From Hydra vulgaris (taxonomy: Eukaryota > Cnidaria > Hydrozoa > Anthoathecata > Hydridae): a stretch of DNA of 64,000 bases. Shown here piece by piece: positions 1 to 59,579 of the stretch. Both the position numbers and the translations under genes were made by a program. The DNA is taken from the NCBI RefSeq assembly GCF_038396675.1, contig NC_088934.1:49400001-49464000 (forward strand), in the 5' to 3' direction. Under the pieces are notes generated by a model, which had not been told where the DNA came from, did no database searches, and worked only from the letters and a program-made list of their open reading frames with translations. How positions within the stretch are numbered: the first letter of the stretch is position 1; each line of letters starts with the position of its first letter.

Positions 1-999
1 ATTACATTACATAAAATCTACTCTAAAATTTTAGAAAAAAAAGGCAAAATTGAGATTGGGCGATAATTTGAAACATTGATTACCTTACCCCCTTTAAATA
101 TTGGTGAAACTCTAGCTATTTTAAGATTGTCGGGAAAAATAGCCTGTTTTATTAAACATTATAAAACTTGAAATAGAGTATCATTAATGAGTTCGTACGA
201 GTCGATAATAACATTGCAATAATTATCATCATGATCAACTGATTTTCTTCGAACCAAATTAGGACCAACCGATACAAAAAATTATTTTATTCGTCAGCTA
301 TTACAATTTGATCATAAGATGATTCTTCGTTAATTTTAACAGCTTAAGGCAATTCGCATGTTTTTAAAAATAACAAATAACATTGAACTTAAGAGTAAGC
401 GTGGCACTCATTTCAATCGACTTCGGAAATACCGTCGATTATAAAAATTCCTCGTGATAATATACTTATATGTTCAAACCATTTTAAAATCAAGAATTAG
501 GTAATTTAGAAATATTTTGGGAAATCGCTGTCTTTTTCTTTACAAATAGCGATAGTTTTTCGCTAACTTAAAAAAGCTAGCAGTCCTTGAGGCAAAATCG
601 CTGTCTTTATCGTTACGATTATAGCTTTAACTATTCGCTAGCCGATTTCCCACCGGTCAAAATATATTAATACTTTTTCCTTTGTAATCTAGTTTATTTG
701 ACGATACGGTGAACAGAAAAATATTCTTCTCTTTTTTCTACACCTTTGGCTGACCATGTTTAAAAAGACAGGTTGTAGGAAATATGTAATACCATTTCCA
801 TACACCGAATACAGTCATATAATGTCGACAGTCCATTTTAATAGAAACTTTCATATTCAGGCTAAGCAAACAATTTAGTCAAATCGTTCATTTGTCGTAG
901 AGTTGCTCCACATGTTGTACATGTAGACGCAGAAGGTGTATCCGTTAATACCCGAGCCAAATTTTTTATCTATCATTGTTAAAAAAAGTTCACTTGTAT
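1..999. other. AT-rich intergenic sequence
   Basis: No supported gene. Two related blocks containing ATCGCTGTCTTT occur at about 530-563 and 596-630. The minus strand of 750-1000 may hold more of the neighbouring RAG1-like relic, too decayed to call. Confidence 0.5.
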
Positions 1000-1990
1000 T
1001 TCATTATAACTTTGTTAATTATTGATGGCCGCAAAGAATATATTTGGCATCTTGTTTCATCTACAGCAACCTTAGTTTGTCAGAAGTCTCTTTGCAAAAT
1101 TCTATGCATATAGGTCAACAAAAACAGACGCAGACACAGAAGCCGGGTTTTGCCAAACAACTACACCAGTTACTTTCTCAACTGATTGGTACCAAAGAAT
1201 TAATAAACAAATTTGCATCAGAAATAAGCTCAAATTTCTCTGGAAGTTTCTGATTGTGCTTGCTTTAGTCAGAGGAACCATGACGAGCCCATTTACAATA
1301 TAAAATGAAATGTTTAAATTTAAGATTGTACACGGAATCTATGGTCACATTATCTACAGTGTGATCAAATAAATCTTGCAGTTCTATAACTTTTTCATGT
1401 GTATTTGTAAATTCTACCGCAAAAGATAGCGGATAGCAGGCCTGTTTAATTTCTTGCAATTTGTAACATGATGGAAAAAAGAAACAGTTTTTTTTCATTT
1501 GTCAACTTCCTCAAGTTTAAATATTGTGCTTTTATTAAATCTAAATCAATAAACACGCTGAGTGCTTTTTAATTCGTCAGCAAAACTTTTGATTTTCCAT
1601 AAGACTCAAGATCTTCTTTACTTTATCAACAATCCTTAATGCTTCCATCAATTTTGATTCTGTTCCTTCTTCTATTGAACGCAATGCCTGGAGATATGCT
1701 TGAGTCCATTATCCTTAAATGAGGAGCTTTTCTTTATTTTCTGACAAATCTCCAGTAGACACGGTCTTCCATGTTTTTAAAATGATGTAGATGGCGAGGA
1801 GTCTGTTATTGAGTTTTTCGATTTCGGTAGAAATACAGTATATTCAAAATCTAACCAATTACTGTTGTTAGATAAAAAAGCTTCCATTTTTTGTGACGTC
1901 TCGGTCCATTGATTATTAAAGAACGGAATAATGTGCCTTTGAATATTACTCACGATGAAACACAAGTTATACTAAGAAACTTGATAATTG
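1000..1990 (-). pseudogene. decayed RAG1-like/Transib-like transposase copy
   Basis: Minus-strand reading, in several frames, gives pieces of one protein in order. An N-terminal part lies at about 1965-1777. Next comes a segment with QDLFDHTV and KFKHFILYCKWARHGSSD (1498-1265), then the pieces SLFLMQICLLILWYQS and VVVWQNPASVSASVFV down to about 1040. The order and the words KW..DGSSG and WQNP.PSS match a protein family common in Hydra that I recall. I align that family with the RAG1 core, whose CDGMGD motif carries the first catalytic Asp. Here the Asp position reads His (ARHGSSD), and stops and frameshifts break the rest. Family identity is from memory; the RAG1 link is inference supported by the better copy at 31.4-33.6 kb. 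Confidence 0.5.
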
Positions 1991-1999
1991 TTTTTTAAA

Positions 2000-3168
2000 C
2001 TATTGATAGTGTTTTTATTGCCCTTTTTTTAAATCGTCTTTTTTTAAATTGATAGAGTCTTTATTGTCCTCCATCAATATAGGAAAGTAGCAATTTAGGT
2101 TCTAAACACTTCAAAGTTGTCATTTTGAGAAGTCACCGAAGTATTTAATAGTATAACGTGTCGGTTTAATTTCCACTACGACTTAGTTGCAGTGATATAA
2201 ATTTTTCAACTATTTATATATTATTTTTTAAGTGATGAAGTGTACAAAAATTGCCAACTAAATTTTTACCATAAAATGCAAAATTTATAGAATGCATGTC
2301 CATCAAAACTAATTACCAATAAAAAATTGATAATAAATTAACTCACTCGTTCCAATAAATGTTTCGTTACATTAGCGTAGTAAACTTGAACGAACGGACT
2401 TACTGTTCGTTAAAATTTTTATGTTAATTTAATAGAAAATTCGTTGGTGCATTTAACAACGGATTGATGTTACCTAAACCGTTATTTATAACAGATTGAT
2501 CTATTAACTAATCCATTCTGTACAACGGGTTTTTTTTAGAATGTATAAGGTTTTTGAAAGAAGATCCAGTGAATTTTGTTGTCAAAACCTTAGACTAAAC
2601 TAAAAAAAATTAAAAAGCAACTTTACAGGTAATTTACTGCTGGTATATTAAACTTCTAATTTTACTATCTACTAAATATAACAACTATTGTCGATAAACA
2701 TGAAATTTTAACGACAAAAATGATCGATGTTAGATAATATAAATGGCGCATTTAATATTATATCTACCAATAACGATTTTGATTTGAAAACAGTTTTGGT
2801 GCTTGAAAGAAACAACAGCAACAATTAGTTCATAAACTAGTTCATTTCACTCATTTTTTTGCTTTACATGCGTTTATTTCTTATTGAGTATTTCCGCTGA
2901 ACGTTTTTAATAATTTTTTTTTTCATCGACCTTGATATTTAACGATTGTAACAGAAGAAAAAGAAAAAGAATCAGTTATTACAACTTTATATCAACTTTT
3001 TAAAAAACAATAACAACAAAATGTAATTTTTATGTTACTAAAAGACAGTAACTTAGCATGAAATTATTTATAATTATTTGTATCTTTTTAAAAACACAAA
3101 TTTAAATATACACTCACAGAAAGATAAAATATATGTTTGTACACCTATAGTAATACAGTAATAACAAA
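2000..3168. other. AT-rich sequence downstream of the RNF212B-like stop, with probable 3' UTR
   Basis: The stretch just below 3169 is the expected 3' UTR of the minus-strand gene. A minus-strand AATAAA (TTTATT on plus, near 2875) is a candidate polyadenylation signal about 300 nt past the stop. No other gene seen. Confidence 0.35.
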
Positions 3169-48561
<45,393 letters not shown>

Positions 48562-48639
48562 GTCTAACTGTTAAAAAATATATATATATATACATAAAAT
48601 TAGTAGAAAATAACTTGGAAAATTTTTTTTCATTTAACA

Positions 48640-48755
48640 CTGTGTTTCATTAATAAAGACTCATCAGTTTTCTTATGAGTCTTCATTGATCAAACACAGT
48701 GCTGAATGGAAAAACATTGAGCACTCTATTTTGTAGAAGACATTTTAAAATTGTT

Positions 48756-48760
<5 letters not shown>
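48640..48760. repeat. palindrome related to the one at 6.52-6.76 kb
   Basis: Arms with AACACTGTGTTTCAT / TGATCAAACACAGTGCT and inner AAGACTCAT/ATGAGTCTT. On minus CTGATGA and GAAAC occur in hammerhead order. It is followed by ACATTGAGCACTCT, also found at 6724, and a TA array. Confidence 0.6.

Positions 48761-48835
<75 letters not shown>
48755..48835. repeat. (TA)n microsatellite
   Basis: About 80 bp of TA, upstream of exon 1 of the RNF212B-like gene. Confidence 0.95.
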
Positions 48836-48847
<12 letters not shown>

Positions 48848-48942
48848 AACAAAAACAAAAAGCTGAGCTGTTAAAGTGCATTATCTACTGTTATTACACT
48901 TCACCACTGTTTAAACCAGTTGTTTGTACAGCCTTATTGTTA

Positions 48943-51112
<2,170 letters not shown>

Positions 51113-51182
51113 AAGAGTTTGATTATTTGAAAGAATAAAACTTTTTAATGGAACTTAAAGTTTCATGATTAACAAAAAACAC

Positions 51183-51600
51183 TATATACCAAGCAAATAT
51201 AAGTTCCAATAATCCTACTAACACTCCTGTCAACTAATCCTACATCGGTATAAGTGAAACACCATTCAAAATTTGATATGCCAACCATATAAAATCATTT
51301 AACATTCTAAAATACAAAAACGATATCGAATTATCAAAAGAATTTTGGAAATTAAAAGATGCCAACTTAAACCCAGTTGTTAAATGGAAAATAATTAGGC
51401 AATGCAATGCTTACAACCCAACCACGAAGTCCTGCAAACTATGAACAAACGAAAAATATGAAATTCTATTTTCCAAAAAATAAAAATCTGCTAAACAAAA
51501 AAAGTGAAATGCTATCAGTGCAGGCATCAAAACAAATTTCTTCTCGCCCTATTCGACACGGGTGATTGATCAATTTTCTAATTAATTATGTTTTGACGTC
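51183..51600 (+). mobile_element. Penelope-like element GIY-YIG end (second family)
   Basis: Plus pieces: ISETPFKI, YANHIKSFNILKYKNDIELS, KEFWKLKDANLNPVVKWKII, CNAYNPTTKSCKL and NEKYEILFSKNKNLLNK. This is the C-terminal half of a GIY-YIG domain type common in cnidarian retroelements (from memory). Stops present. Confidence 0.65.
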
Positions 51601-52039
51601 AGAACTCATTCCATCACTTTGTTATGTTTTTTCAATTTCTGTCTTTTTGTATTTTTTAACGGTTTTTTCTTAATTTAAAGAATAAAGATGGCGGATGATT
51701 AAGTTCAAAAGTTTCTTAATCACGATCTTTTTTTTCAGATTTTTTACTATAGTTTAAATAAAGTTTCCACACAAAAGTTTTTATCAAAGTTTATAAATGT
51801 TTATAATGCCTTTTATTGTTAGTTTTTAAAAATTTAAAACATTAGGTATGATAAGAGATATTTCTTTTGTTTTATTTGGATTTGTGAAACAATAAAAACC
51901 TATTTTTTTGAACAGTTTGTTTTATATTATTCATTCTTTTACTTTACTTAATTCTTCGTTTACTACTTTAAAAAAGTCATTTTTATAAAAATAAAATAGA
52001 TTTAAGATTTGCAAACAAACTAAAATTTGATAAATGCGA
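51601..52039. other. intergenic, no gene seen
   Basis: AT-rich. A consensus TGACGTCA lies at 51594-51601, three kb upstream of the RNF212B-like start; its meaning is unknown. Confidence 0.3.
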
Positions 52040-52560
52040 TGTTAAAAATGTAAAGATCCTAATATTGAACCTTGCGGAACTACACAAGCTATAGTGTTTT
52101 TGGTTGTTTTGGTTGGTTTCACATTAATTGGATTCTTTTTTGCTTGAAAGAAAATTTTTAAAGCAAAGTAAGTTTAGAGTTTTTGTTCTATAATGGTCTA
52201 GTTTTTTTTTATTAGTATTTACTAATCAAGTTAAGTAGTAGAAAAGACTGATCTATAGAGTCAAAAACTGTAAAACTGTCTTTTTTAAATGTATTAGGCA
52301 AATGATTCAATGTTTATATTTTTGAAATCATGTCACTGTACAACGCAGTTTTCAGTTAAATGATTATATAGTCAATTGAACATTACACATTTAAGCAATT
52401 TTGAGAAAAAAGATATGACAAATATAAACCTGTAAATGGAATTAAGAGTTTGACTTTCCTTTAGCATTAAAAATGTATGCGAATTTTACATTACTTTATT
52501 AGAAGTTGTGAGAATCAGATGTTAGAGAAGTTCGAGGACTATTTTAGGCTTAATTATAAA
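52040..52560 (-). mobile_element. decayed LINE reverse transcriptase
   Basis: On minus, VVPQGSILGS (52085-52056) and DSIDQSFLLLNLISKY upstream of it match RT motifs. Nothing else is readable. Confidence 0.5.
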
Positions 52561-52649
52561 ATTATTTAAAAGCTTTTTTGTCAGAGCGTTATTTATATAC
52601 TTGTTTTAACAAAATATTTTACTATTGCATTTCACGTTTTGTACGTACT

Positions 52650-54225
52650 TAGGGCTTGGCAAAAACCGGAAAATTTCATAAAACCGGTTTTCGGTTTTTT
52701 TAAATTGTAAAGCCGGATTTTACACCGATCTCACAATATAAAAGCGAATTTTTATTATTGCTGTATAAATTAAAAGTAACCTACAAGATTGATTTACTGG
52801 AATTAGATCTATAAACTAAAAGAAAGTTTTTCACACTTATAATCTTATACTTATTAGTTTAGTTCGAATCTAATGAACTTGGATCATTTTTTCTTTAAAG
52901 TCTATTTTTTCTTTCTTCTCATTTTCTTTTCCTTTATTTTGCATCAACTCAATAACCATTTTTTTTAAAACTATTTATAACTGAATATGCTTTTAGCTAA
53001 AAATTATGCATGTGAACTGTATACAAGAGTGTAATGTAAAAATATACTACGATTCATAATATTTAAAGTAATACGAAAGTCAAAATTACAAAAACAAATT
53101 TGTTTTTTTTTTTGTTTTTTTGTTTTTTAGTTCACAATGATAGTCGTGATACATAATAACATAAAAATCGTTTAAAAAATTAAACAATTCAGCGTACTAA
53201 CAATATAAAGCTAGGTTTCGAAATAAAGATCATAAGGATCTTATCATCAGAACCTTAAAAGTTAAACATATTTATTTGTAATATATAGATATATTGAAGA
53301 TTTAACATAATGCAAAGATACAACATACAAATACTTTAATATATAATATGCTGAAGATTTAACAAATACATTTTACATAGTTTTTAGTAGAATTTTAGAA
53401 TGTTGTCCATAGAGAAAATATTTTTAAATTTAGTTTTAAAAACAGGAAGAGTAAAAGAAGGATCAAAAATTGGTAATTCTATTTATTTCACAGATGGGTT
53501 GAAAGAGATTTTGAGATTTAACAATCTTAAATTAAAATACTTAAACAACAATAACAAAAAAATAAAAACAAACAAAATGAAACAACAAACAAAAATATCA
53601 AAAAGTTGGCAAAATAATATAAGTTACTGTTACTTGACTTTCCTGGATTCTTTTGATTATTTAAAGTATTTTAAAATATAGATATTGTTGAAAGATTCTG
53701 TCAGTATGTAATCTACTAATAATTGGTAAAAAAAAGAAGAAAAAAAACTAAATGCAATATCAAAGTGCTTTTTTTATAACTATATATTTTAACAAAATTT
53801 GTGCTTTCCACGCTATTTGATAGCTTTCTTCTTCAATCTATTTACCTATTTAGTAATGTATAATAACGACCGGTTTTTTATTCTAAAAAAAAAAACAGTT
53901 GTTATTGTTAGAATCATTATTATATTAGAAAACCGGCTTTTTTTTAGAAAAAAAAACGGTTTTCGGTTTCGAGAAAACTGAACAAAGAACCGGTTAAGCG
54001 GTTGCGGTTTCCACCGATTGCACGTTGGGTTGACTTTTTTTTTAGCAGGTTTTATTATTGTTTTCGGAAATATATATATAATAATATTTTTTGAGTTTTT
54101 CATGTAGACTTTTATAACTTTTATAACTTGTGTTATATGAACACTTTTTTTAATAACTTTTTTACAAAATGATTGTTTTCTTCTCTATTATTTAAAGTAA
54201 ACCTTTTGGTTTTGGCCAGGCATAT
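52650..54225. mobile_element. possible DNA element with ACCGG-rich ends
   Basis: Left GGGCTTGGCAAAAACCGG and right TTTTGGTTTTGGCCAGGC are imperfect inverted ends about 1.57 kb apart. AACCGGTTTT blocks recur inside near both ends (52684, 53870, 53930, 53990). No transposase frame seen. Confidence 0.4.
53211..53255 (-). ncRNA. hammerhead-like ribozyme core, Penelope type
   Basis: On minus CTGATGA (53250-53244), a 6-bp helix AAGATC/GATCTT with loop CTTAT, then TATTTC and GAAAC (53219-53215). The order matches a hammerhead core, but extra bases separate helix II from GAAA, so it is divergent or coincidental. Confidence 0.35.
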
Positions 54226-55790
54226 AAATAGTTAAAAAAAAAATTAATCAAATACTTTTTTACAGGAGACGCTTAATTGTTAGTTCTACATAATTTAAAA
54301 AAAACACTATATGGGAGTCTAATTTTTAACTTAGAAAAAAAAAGTTTTTATACGTTAATAACGTATAAAATTCTTTGAAAAACCTCAAAAAAAATGCGAA
54401 AGCTCCCTTTTTATTGGTTGTAATAGTTTAGGTTTTAAGCGCAACTCTGTTATTTACAGGTCATTTCAATTATTTGGTTTTAATTAATTTAAAAAAATGT
54501 TACATACATTGATAATAGTTGAACTGAACTGAATTGGTTGTCAAATTATAAAAATTAAAATTTTCAAATATATTCTTCGATTATTAATTTTAATACTTTT
54601 AACATTATTGTTCAATATTATTCCTGTGCCGGACGCAGGAATATTTTGACGTTTTAGTAATGACACTTTAAGGTATTGAAAAAACTCCACATTTAAGTAT
54701 GTTCATGTTTATGTCAATTAAGAATGCTTTGCAAAAAATCACGGTGATTGGAGCTTAGGATCAAAATACCTAAAAATATTTGCAGGCCAAACCCAAAATG
54801 TAAGGGCAATGAGTTTATAAAATATTTATTTACTATTTAAATTTTAAATTCGTTGATAGGTTTTAAACTTCATTTAATTTTCTTTTAGTGCTAATGTTGT
54901 GATTAAGTAAAACATCTTCAATTTAGGGAGGGTGGAAAATTTACGTTGTCATTTTTAACCTTTAGGAAACTTTAGGATTATTAAATAAAATTTAAAAATA
55001 AATTTGTTGCTTAATATAAGTTTATTATAATAAAGTAAATTAAAATGTTTTATCAACTCTTTACTCTCACATATGGAGGTTTCAGCTTCAAATTTTTTTT
55101 CTGTATTTTTGTTCCCAGGCTACTATCACTTTTTTTTTTCCCGGCAACTTTTTGCAAACATTGTATGACATTAATAAAAACAAACTTAATTTTGAAGTTT
55201 TCACAATGCTTGAAAGTGTCATATTTGAAACATCGCTCTGAATTTTTATTTATAGTTTATATAACTAATAATTCTTAAAGCGCAACTATTTTCTAACTTT
55301 TTCAAATATTTGATTTTTTTTATAGCAATTATATTGAAAAGCAATAGATCGAAATTTTAATCGAAAGTTTTGCCGAAAAAATGATTAATTTCATGCTTAA
55401 CTTTTTACTTATTTTGAACTTAAGTAAAAAATGTCATAGCAACGGAGTGAATGTACTTTTTGCAATATAGAGTTGGATTTTCATCCTATTGACTACTTAA
55501 TATTCCTTACCTTTGTATATTCAAACATAGTCAATTTATATTACTAATAATATACAATTTTATTAAACGATCGAAATTAATTTATATATATAAACAAGAA
55601 TATGACGAAACCTACTAACTAGGGTGTTTGGTGTTTTTTTACCACAAATATCATAGCATTGGTACGAAGTCTGTTACTTTAATTTATGAAAAACTAAATG
55701 TGATAACATTCAATTTTAGCGGGTGGTAAACTAATAAACAAGAAACGAATAAAACTATTTTGGTCATAACGAGGGTAAAGAATCAGAAAA
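54226..55790. other. intergenic, no gene seen
   Basis: Two small palindromes: TTTTATACGTTAATAACGTA at about 54347-54370 and TATTCCTG/CAGGAATA around GC-rich TGCCGGACG at 54617-54644. Confidence 0.4.
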
Positions 55791-56686
55791 AAGAATGTGA
55801 AAAATATCATAAACTTCGGCAACTTTAAAATATCGTCAACTGGTGTTCCACTAGGATTAATATTTGGACCTTTGCTGCTTTAATTTATATTAATGATATT
55901 TACTTGTCTTCAAAAATAATTAATTATATAATTTATGCCTATGACATTGTTTTCTTTTCAGATTTTAATTAAAAAAATATTTTTCATTATGTAACAAAGA
56001 ACAAATATATCTTAATGAGTGGTTTATAGCAAATAAACTTTCATTGAATACTGATAAAACTACATATATATATTTTTTTTGCTAAACCATCTAAATCTGA
56101 AAACCTTCCACTTAAACTACCAGAACTAACAATATTAAACAATATTAAAATAATGAGTTTTTTTAATAAAATTTATTTTCGATTAACATTCAAATTGGAA
56201 AAACCAAATAAAGTTAGTCGAAAATAAAGTTTCAAAGACTCAGGGAATTATGTACAACAGGGTTGTCCAACGCGTGGCCCGCGGGCCAGAAGGTGGCCCT
56301 CGTCAGCCTATGGCATGGCCCGCATATCACGGTCTAATAATTTTGAATTTTTATTTTAATAAAAATTTCAAATAACAATAATAAAATAAGTTCAACAGCA
56401 ACAGCATATTATTTATATATTTATAATTCAAATTATACATTCGATTTCGATTATACTTTCACTATATAAATCCGCATTTGAAATAATAAAACATGCTGTA
56501 AGTTATGACAAATTAAAGGCCAATTTCGAATTGATAAGATTGAATTGTTGAAAAAAACATTTCTTGCACAACAATCAGTGATGAAAACTAAAGTGATTAG
56601 CTCTTACAGTGCTACCAAAATAAGTTTTTTAATGGCAGAAGCTATTGCAAAAAGTGGTAAACCTTTTTGTACTGGAGATTTATTAA

Positions 56687-59471
56687 GGTGGCACACAACT
56701 GAAAAAAAGCAAGTTTTTTGAAAAAAATCAATTTTTAGATTTTTGGGTATTTTGATTCTATAACCATTCCTTGAACATATAAAAAAAAAATTAGTCTCAA
56801 AAATGATATAAAAGTTGATTTAATATCATTTTAGTAGATGACACTTGAAAATAAATTCCCTAACAAAGCCTTAGCAACCATCAGTCATAGGAGTTTTTCT
56901 GAATTCAAAACAGTAAAACACCATCACAAACTTGGTTTTAATTTGTTATACGCAGACTCTTGTTAGTTTTCAGTTTTAAAAGTCATAATTCAAAATTTTA
57001 TTTACGAACAAGAGTGTTTTTAATCTGTTAATGTTAGTCTTTTATACTGTAACTTTTCTCTCATTTTATACCAAATAATTTAAAAATTGATTTCAATTTA
57101 GTTGGAATAAAGTTGTTTTTAAATGAATAAACAAGGAAATAAAACTAAACAAAATTTATCAAGAAGGATAAAACGAAAATGGAATGGTGTTGTTGGAAAT
57201 AAAAAATCATCTTCTTCTTACATCTTATCATCGACGATGACATCGTCCACAACTCAAGCAGCAAGTAGCTGTTCTAGTGAAAGGAAAATCAAACCCAAAT
57301 ACTCGAATACATTTGATTCTGGAAAAGATAACTATTTTGTTTTTATTAATTTTTCAATTCTTAAAGAACTTATAGCTAAAACTGCATGCAACAACTGCTT
57401 TCAGCCATTACTTTTAACAGATGTTGATTCCAGTAGAAAAGGATTTGCACATTTGTTTCAATTAAAATGTGAACACTGTGATTATGTTAAAAGATTTAAT
57501 TCATCAAACAAATCAATAAATGCTAAATTTGATGCAGTAACAGCTAACTCACCATATGATGTTAATATTCGTGCAATAATAGCTTTTCGAGAAGTAGGCT
57601 GTGGTTATGGAGCTATAAAAACATTTTCATCTTGCATGAACTTAAAATGTATATCTGAAAATGGATTTCAAAAATTAAACAAAACTATTATGGTAGCTTA
57701 TAAAAGTGCTTCAGAGAAAAGTATGTTATTAGCGACTAAGGACTCTAAAAAAGTTGACATTGCTCAGGATATACCATGTGTAAGAGTTTCAATTGATGGT
57801 ACATGGCAGAAACGCGGTCACAATTCATTGCACGGTGTAGTTACTGCGATTTCTGGGGATAAATGCATTGATATTGAAGTTTTGTCTAAGTACTGCATGG
57901 GCTGTAAAATGTGGAACAGTAAAAAAGGAACTCCAGAATATCAGTGTTGGATAATTGATCATCAATGTGAAATAAATCACAAATCTTCGTCTGGAAGTAT
58001 GGAGTCTGCAGGAGCAGTAACAATTTTTAATCGCTCGGTTAAAGAAAATAATCTAATTTATAAAGAGTTTCTAGGTGATGGAGACACTTCTTCATTCAAA
58101 GATGTCAAAAACTCAAACCCTTACCAGGATTTTGACATCACTCCAATAAAACTTGAATGTGTAGGTCATGTGCAAAAAAGATTGGGTACACGACTTAGAA
58201 ATTTAGTCAAAGCACACAAAGGCACTAAAACACCTTTATCAGGTAGAGGTAACCTAACAGAAAAATGTATAAATTCTATGCAAAACTATTATGGCATGGC
58301 CATTCGTCAAAATGTCAACAACTTGAATGCTATGAAAAAGGCAGTTTATGCTATTTTATTTCATTTTACCAACTTTGAAAACCAGCAAATGCAACATCAG
58401 TTTTGCCCAAGAGGATTGGCAAGTTGGTGCAAATATTGGGCTCTAAATAATACAAATTACAAATCAAAATCATGTATACCTATCTGGATTAAGAATCTTA
58501 TTTTACCAATCATCAAGGATCTTCAGGCTGATGATCTTCTAATTAAATGTTTGCATGGAACGACGCAAAATGCCAATGAAGCATTAAATTCTATTATATG
58601 GTCTCGCGTACCAAAGCACACATTTGTTAGTAAGTCTACAATTGAAATGGGAACATACTCAGCAGTGCTGCATTATAATGATGGTGCTAATGGTGTATTA
58701 GAAGTTTTAAAATACTTTGGCTTGAGTGGAATTGTTACATTAGCTTCGTCAAGTAAAGTTGACAAAACCAGAATTCGACATATGAAGTCAAAGTCAACGG
58801 ATAAAAGTAAAATGCAGAGAAAAAAAATAAGAGCAGTTAAAAAAGGTTTCATAGACGATCAGCAAATAAAAGAAACAACTGATAGTTACATCTCTGGTGG
58901 ATTTTGATAATTTTTATGTTGTTATATATTTTTTTCTTATTTTTGCTTTTTTCTCAATATGTATTTTTTTAAACTTTGAAACACATTTTCTCATTAACAA
59001 AACAGAATTACATAATACAATTTTCAGGATTTGTTTATCATAATATAATACTTCATTTAACCCTCAGAATTTTCATAAAAAGTTATAGAAAGTGAAATAT
59101 TGATGTTTATAGTGCTGAATTTATTGATATTTCATATATATATTAGGTGATTTTGTTAGAAATGCAATATTTCATGAAATAATTTAAATTATAAAAATTC
59201 CCACGGTCAAACAGGGTGAAATATGATTAGGAAGCTATGTTCAAAATTTTAGTTTCAGTAGTTGAGGCAAAATTAAGTTATTAGGTTTTGAAGATTTACT
59301 AAAAACACATGTTTTACAACCCATTTTTGGCCATTATGGATAATAAAATTAATTAAAAAAAAAAATTATCTGTTTTTTATTTTATTTTAATATAAAATAA
59401 TTGTCATTAAAAAAAAAAAAATCAAAATTTTGATTATTTACAAAAAAACTTGTTTTCAGTTGTGTGCCACC
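56687..59471 (+). mobile_element. Kolobok-like DNA transposon with intact transposase
   Basis: 2785 bp flanked by TTAA on both sides (56683-56686, 59472-59475). Inverted ends GGTGGCACACAACTGAAAA and TTTTCAGTTGTGTGCCACC. Taking it out with one TTAA rejoins the hAT frame (GDLL then KNCLKIFC). Complete element with one long frame, so it is the youngest insertion of the nest. Confidence 0.92.
57123..58907 (+). CDS. Kolobok/Mutator-like domain transposase, 594 aa, intact
   Basis: One open frame from ATG to TGA filling the element between short untranslated flanks. Residues 1-60 are basic and Ser-rich. About 80-130: Cys pairs CNNC and CEHC, a zinc-binding head. About 223: VSIDGTWQKRGH (likely first catalytic Asp). 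284-300: INHKSSSGSMESAGAV. About 318: FLGDGDTSSF (likely second Asp). About 480: TQNANEALNSIIW (likely Glu). The order matches proteins annotated with the Mutator-like transposase domain (Pfam PF20700, recalled). The TTAA target is typical of Kolobok. Catalytic assignments are inference from conservation. The C-terminus is Lys-rich. Confidence 0.9.
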   Translation: MNKQGNKTKQNLSRRIKRKWNGVVGNKKSSSSYILSSTMTSSTTQAASSCSSERKIKPKYSNTFDSGKDNYFVFINFSILKELIAKTACNNCFQPLLLTDVDSSRKGFAHLFQLKCEHCDYVKRFNSSNKSINAKFDAVTANSPYDVNIRAIIAFREVGCGYGAIKTFSSCMNLKCISENGFQKLNKTIMVAYKSASEKSMLLATKDSKKVDIAQDIPCVRVSIDGTWQKRGHNSLHGVVTAISGDKCIDIEVLSKYCMGCKMWNSKKGTPEYQCWIIDHQCEINHKSSSGSMESAGAVTIFNRSVKENNLIYKEFLGDGDTSSFKDVKNSNPYQDFDITPIKLECVGHVQKRLGTRLRNLVKAHKGTKTPLSGRGNLTEKCINSMQNYYGMAIRQNVNNLNAMKKAVYAILFHFTNFENQQMQHQFCPRGLASWCKYWALNNTNYKSKSCIPIWIKNLILPIIKDLQADDLLIKCLHGTTQNANEALNSIIWSRVPKHTFVSKSTIEMGTYSAVLHYNDGANGVLEVLKYFGLSGIVTLASSSKVDKTRIRHMKSKSTDKSKMQRKKIRAVKKGFIDDQQIKETTDSYISGGF

Positions 59472-59579
59472 TTAAAAAACTGTTTAAAAATATTTTGTAA
59501 AGAGATATGTCCTGAAAAAACACCTACTGTTGAAGATCTTAGCCTCTAACACCAGACTATTGCTAGAAGAGTTGAAGAT

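Noticed and set aside
51594-51602. TGACGTCA as a promoter element of the RNF212B-like gene
   Set aside because: A single 8-bp match three kb from the start codon is not evidence of regulation.
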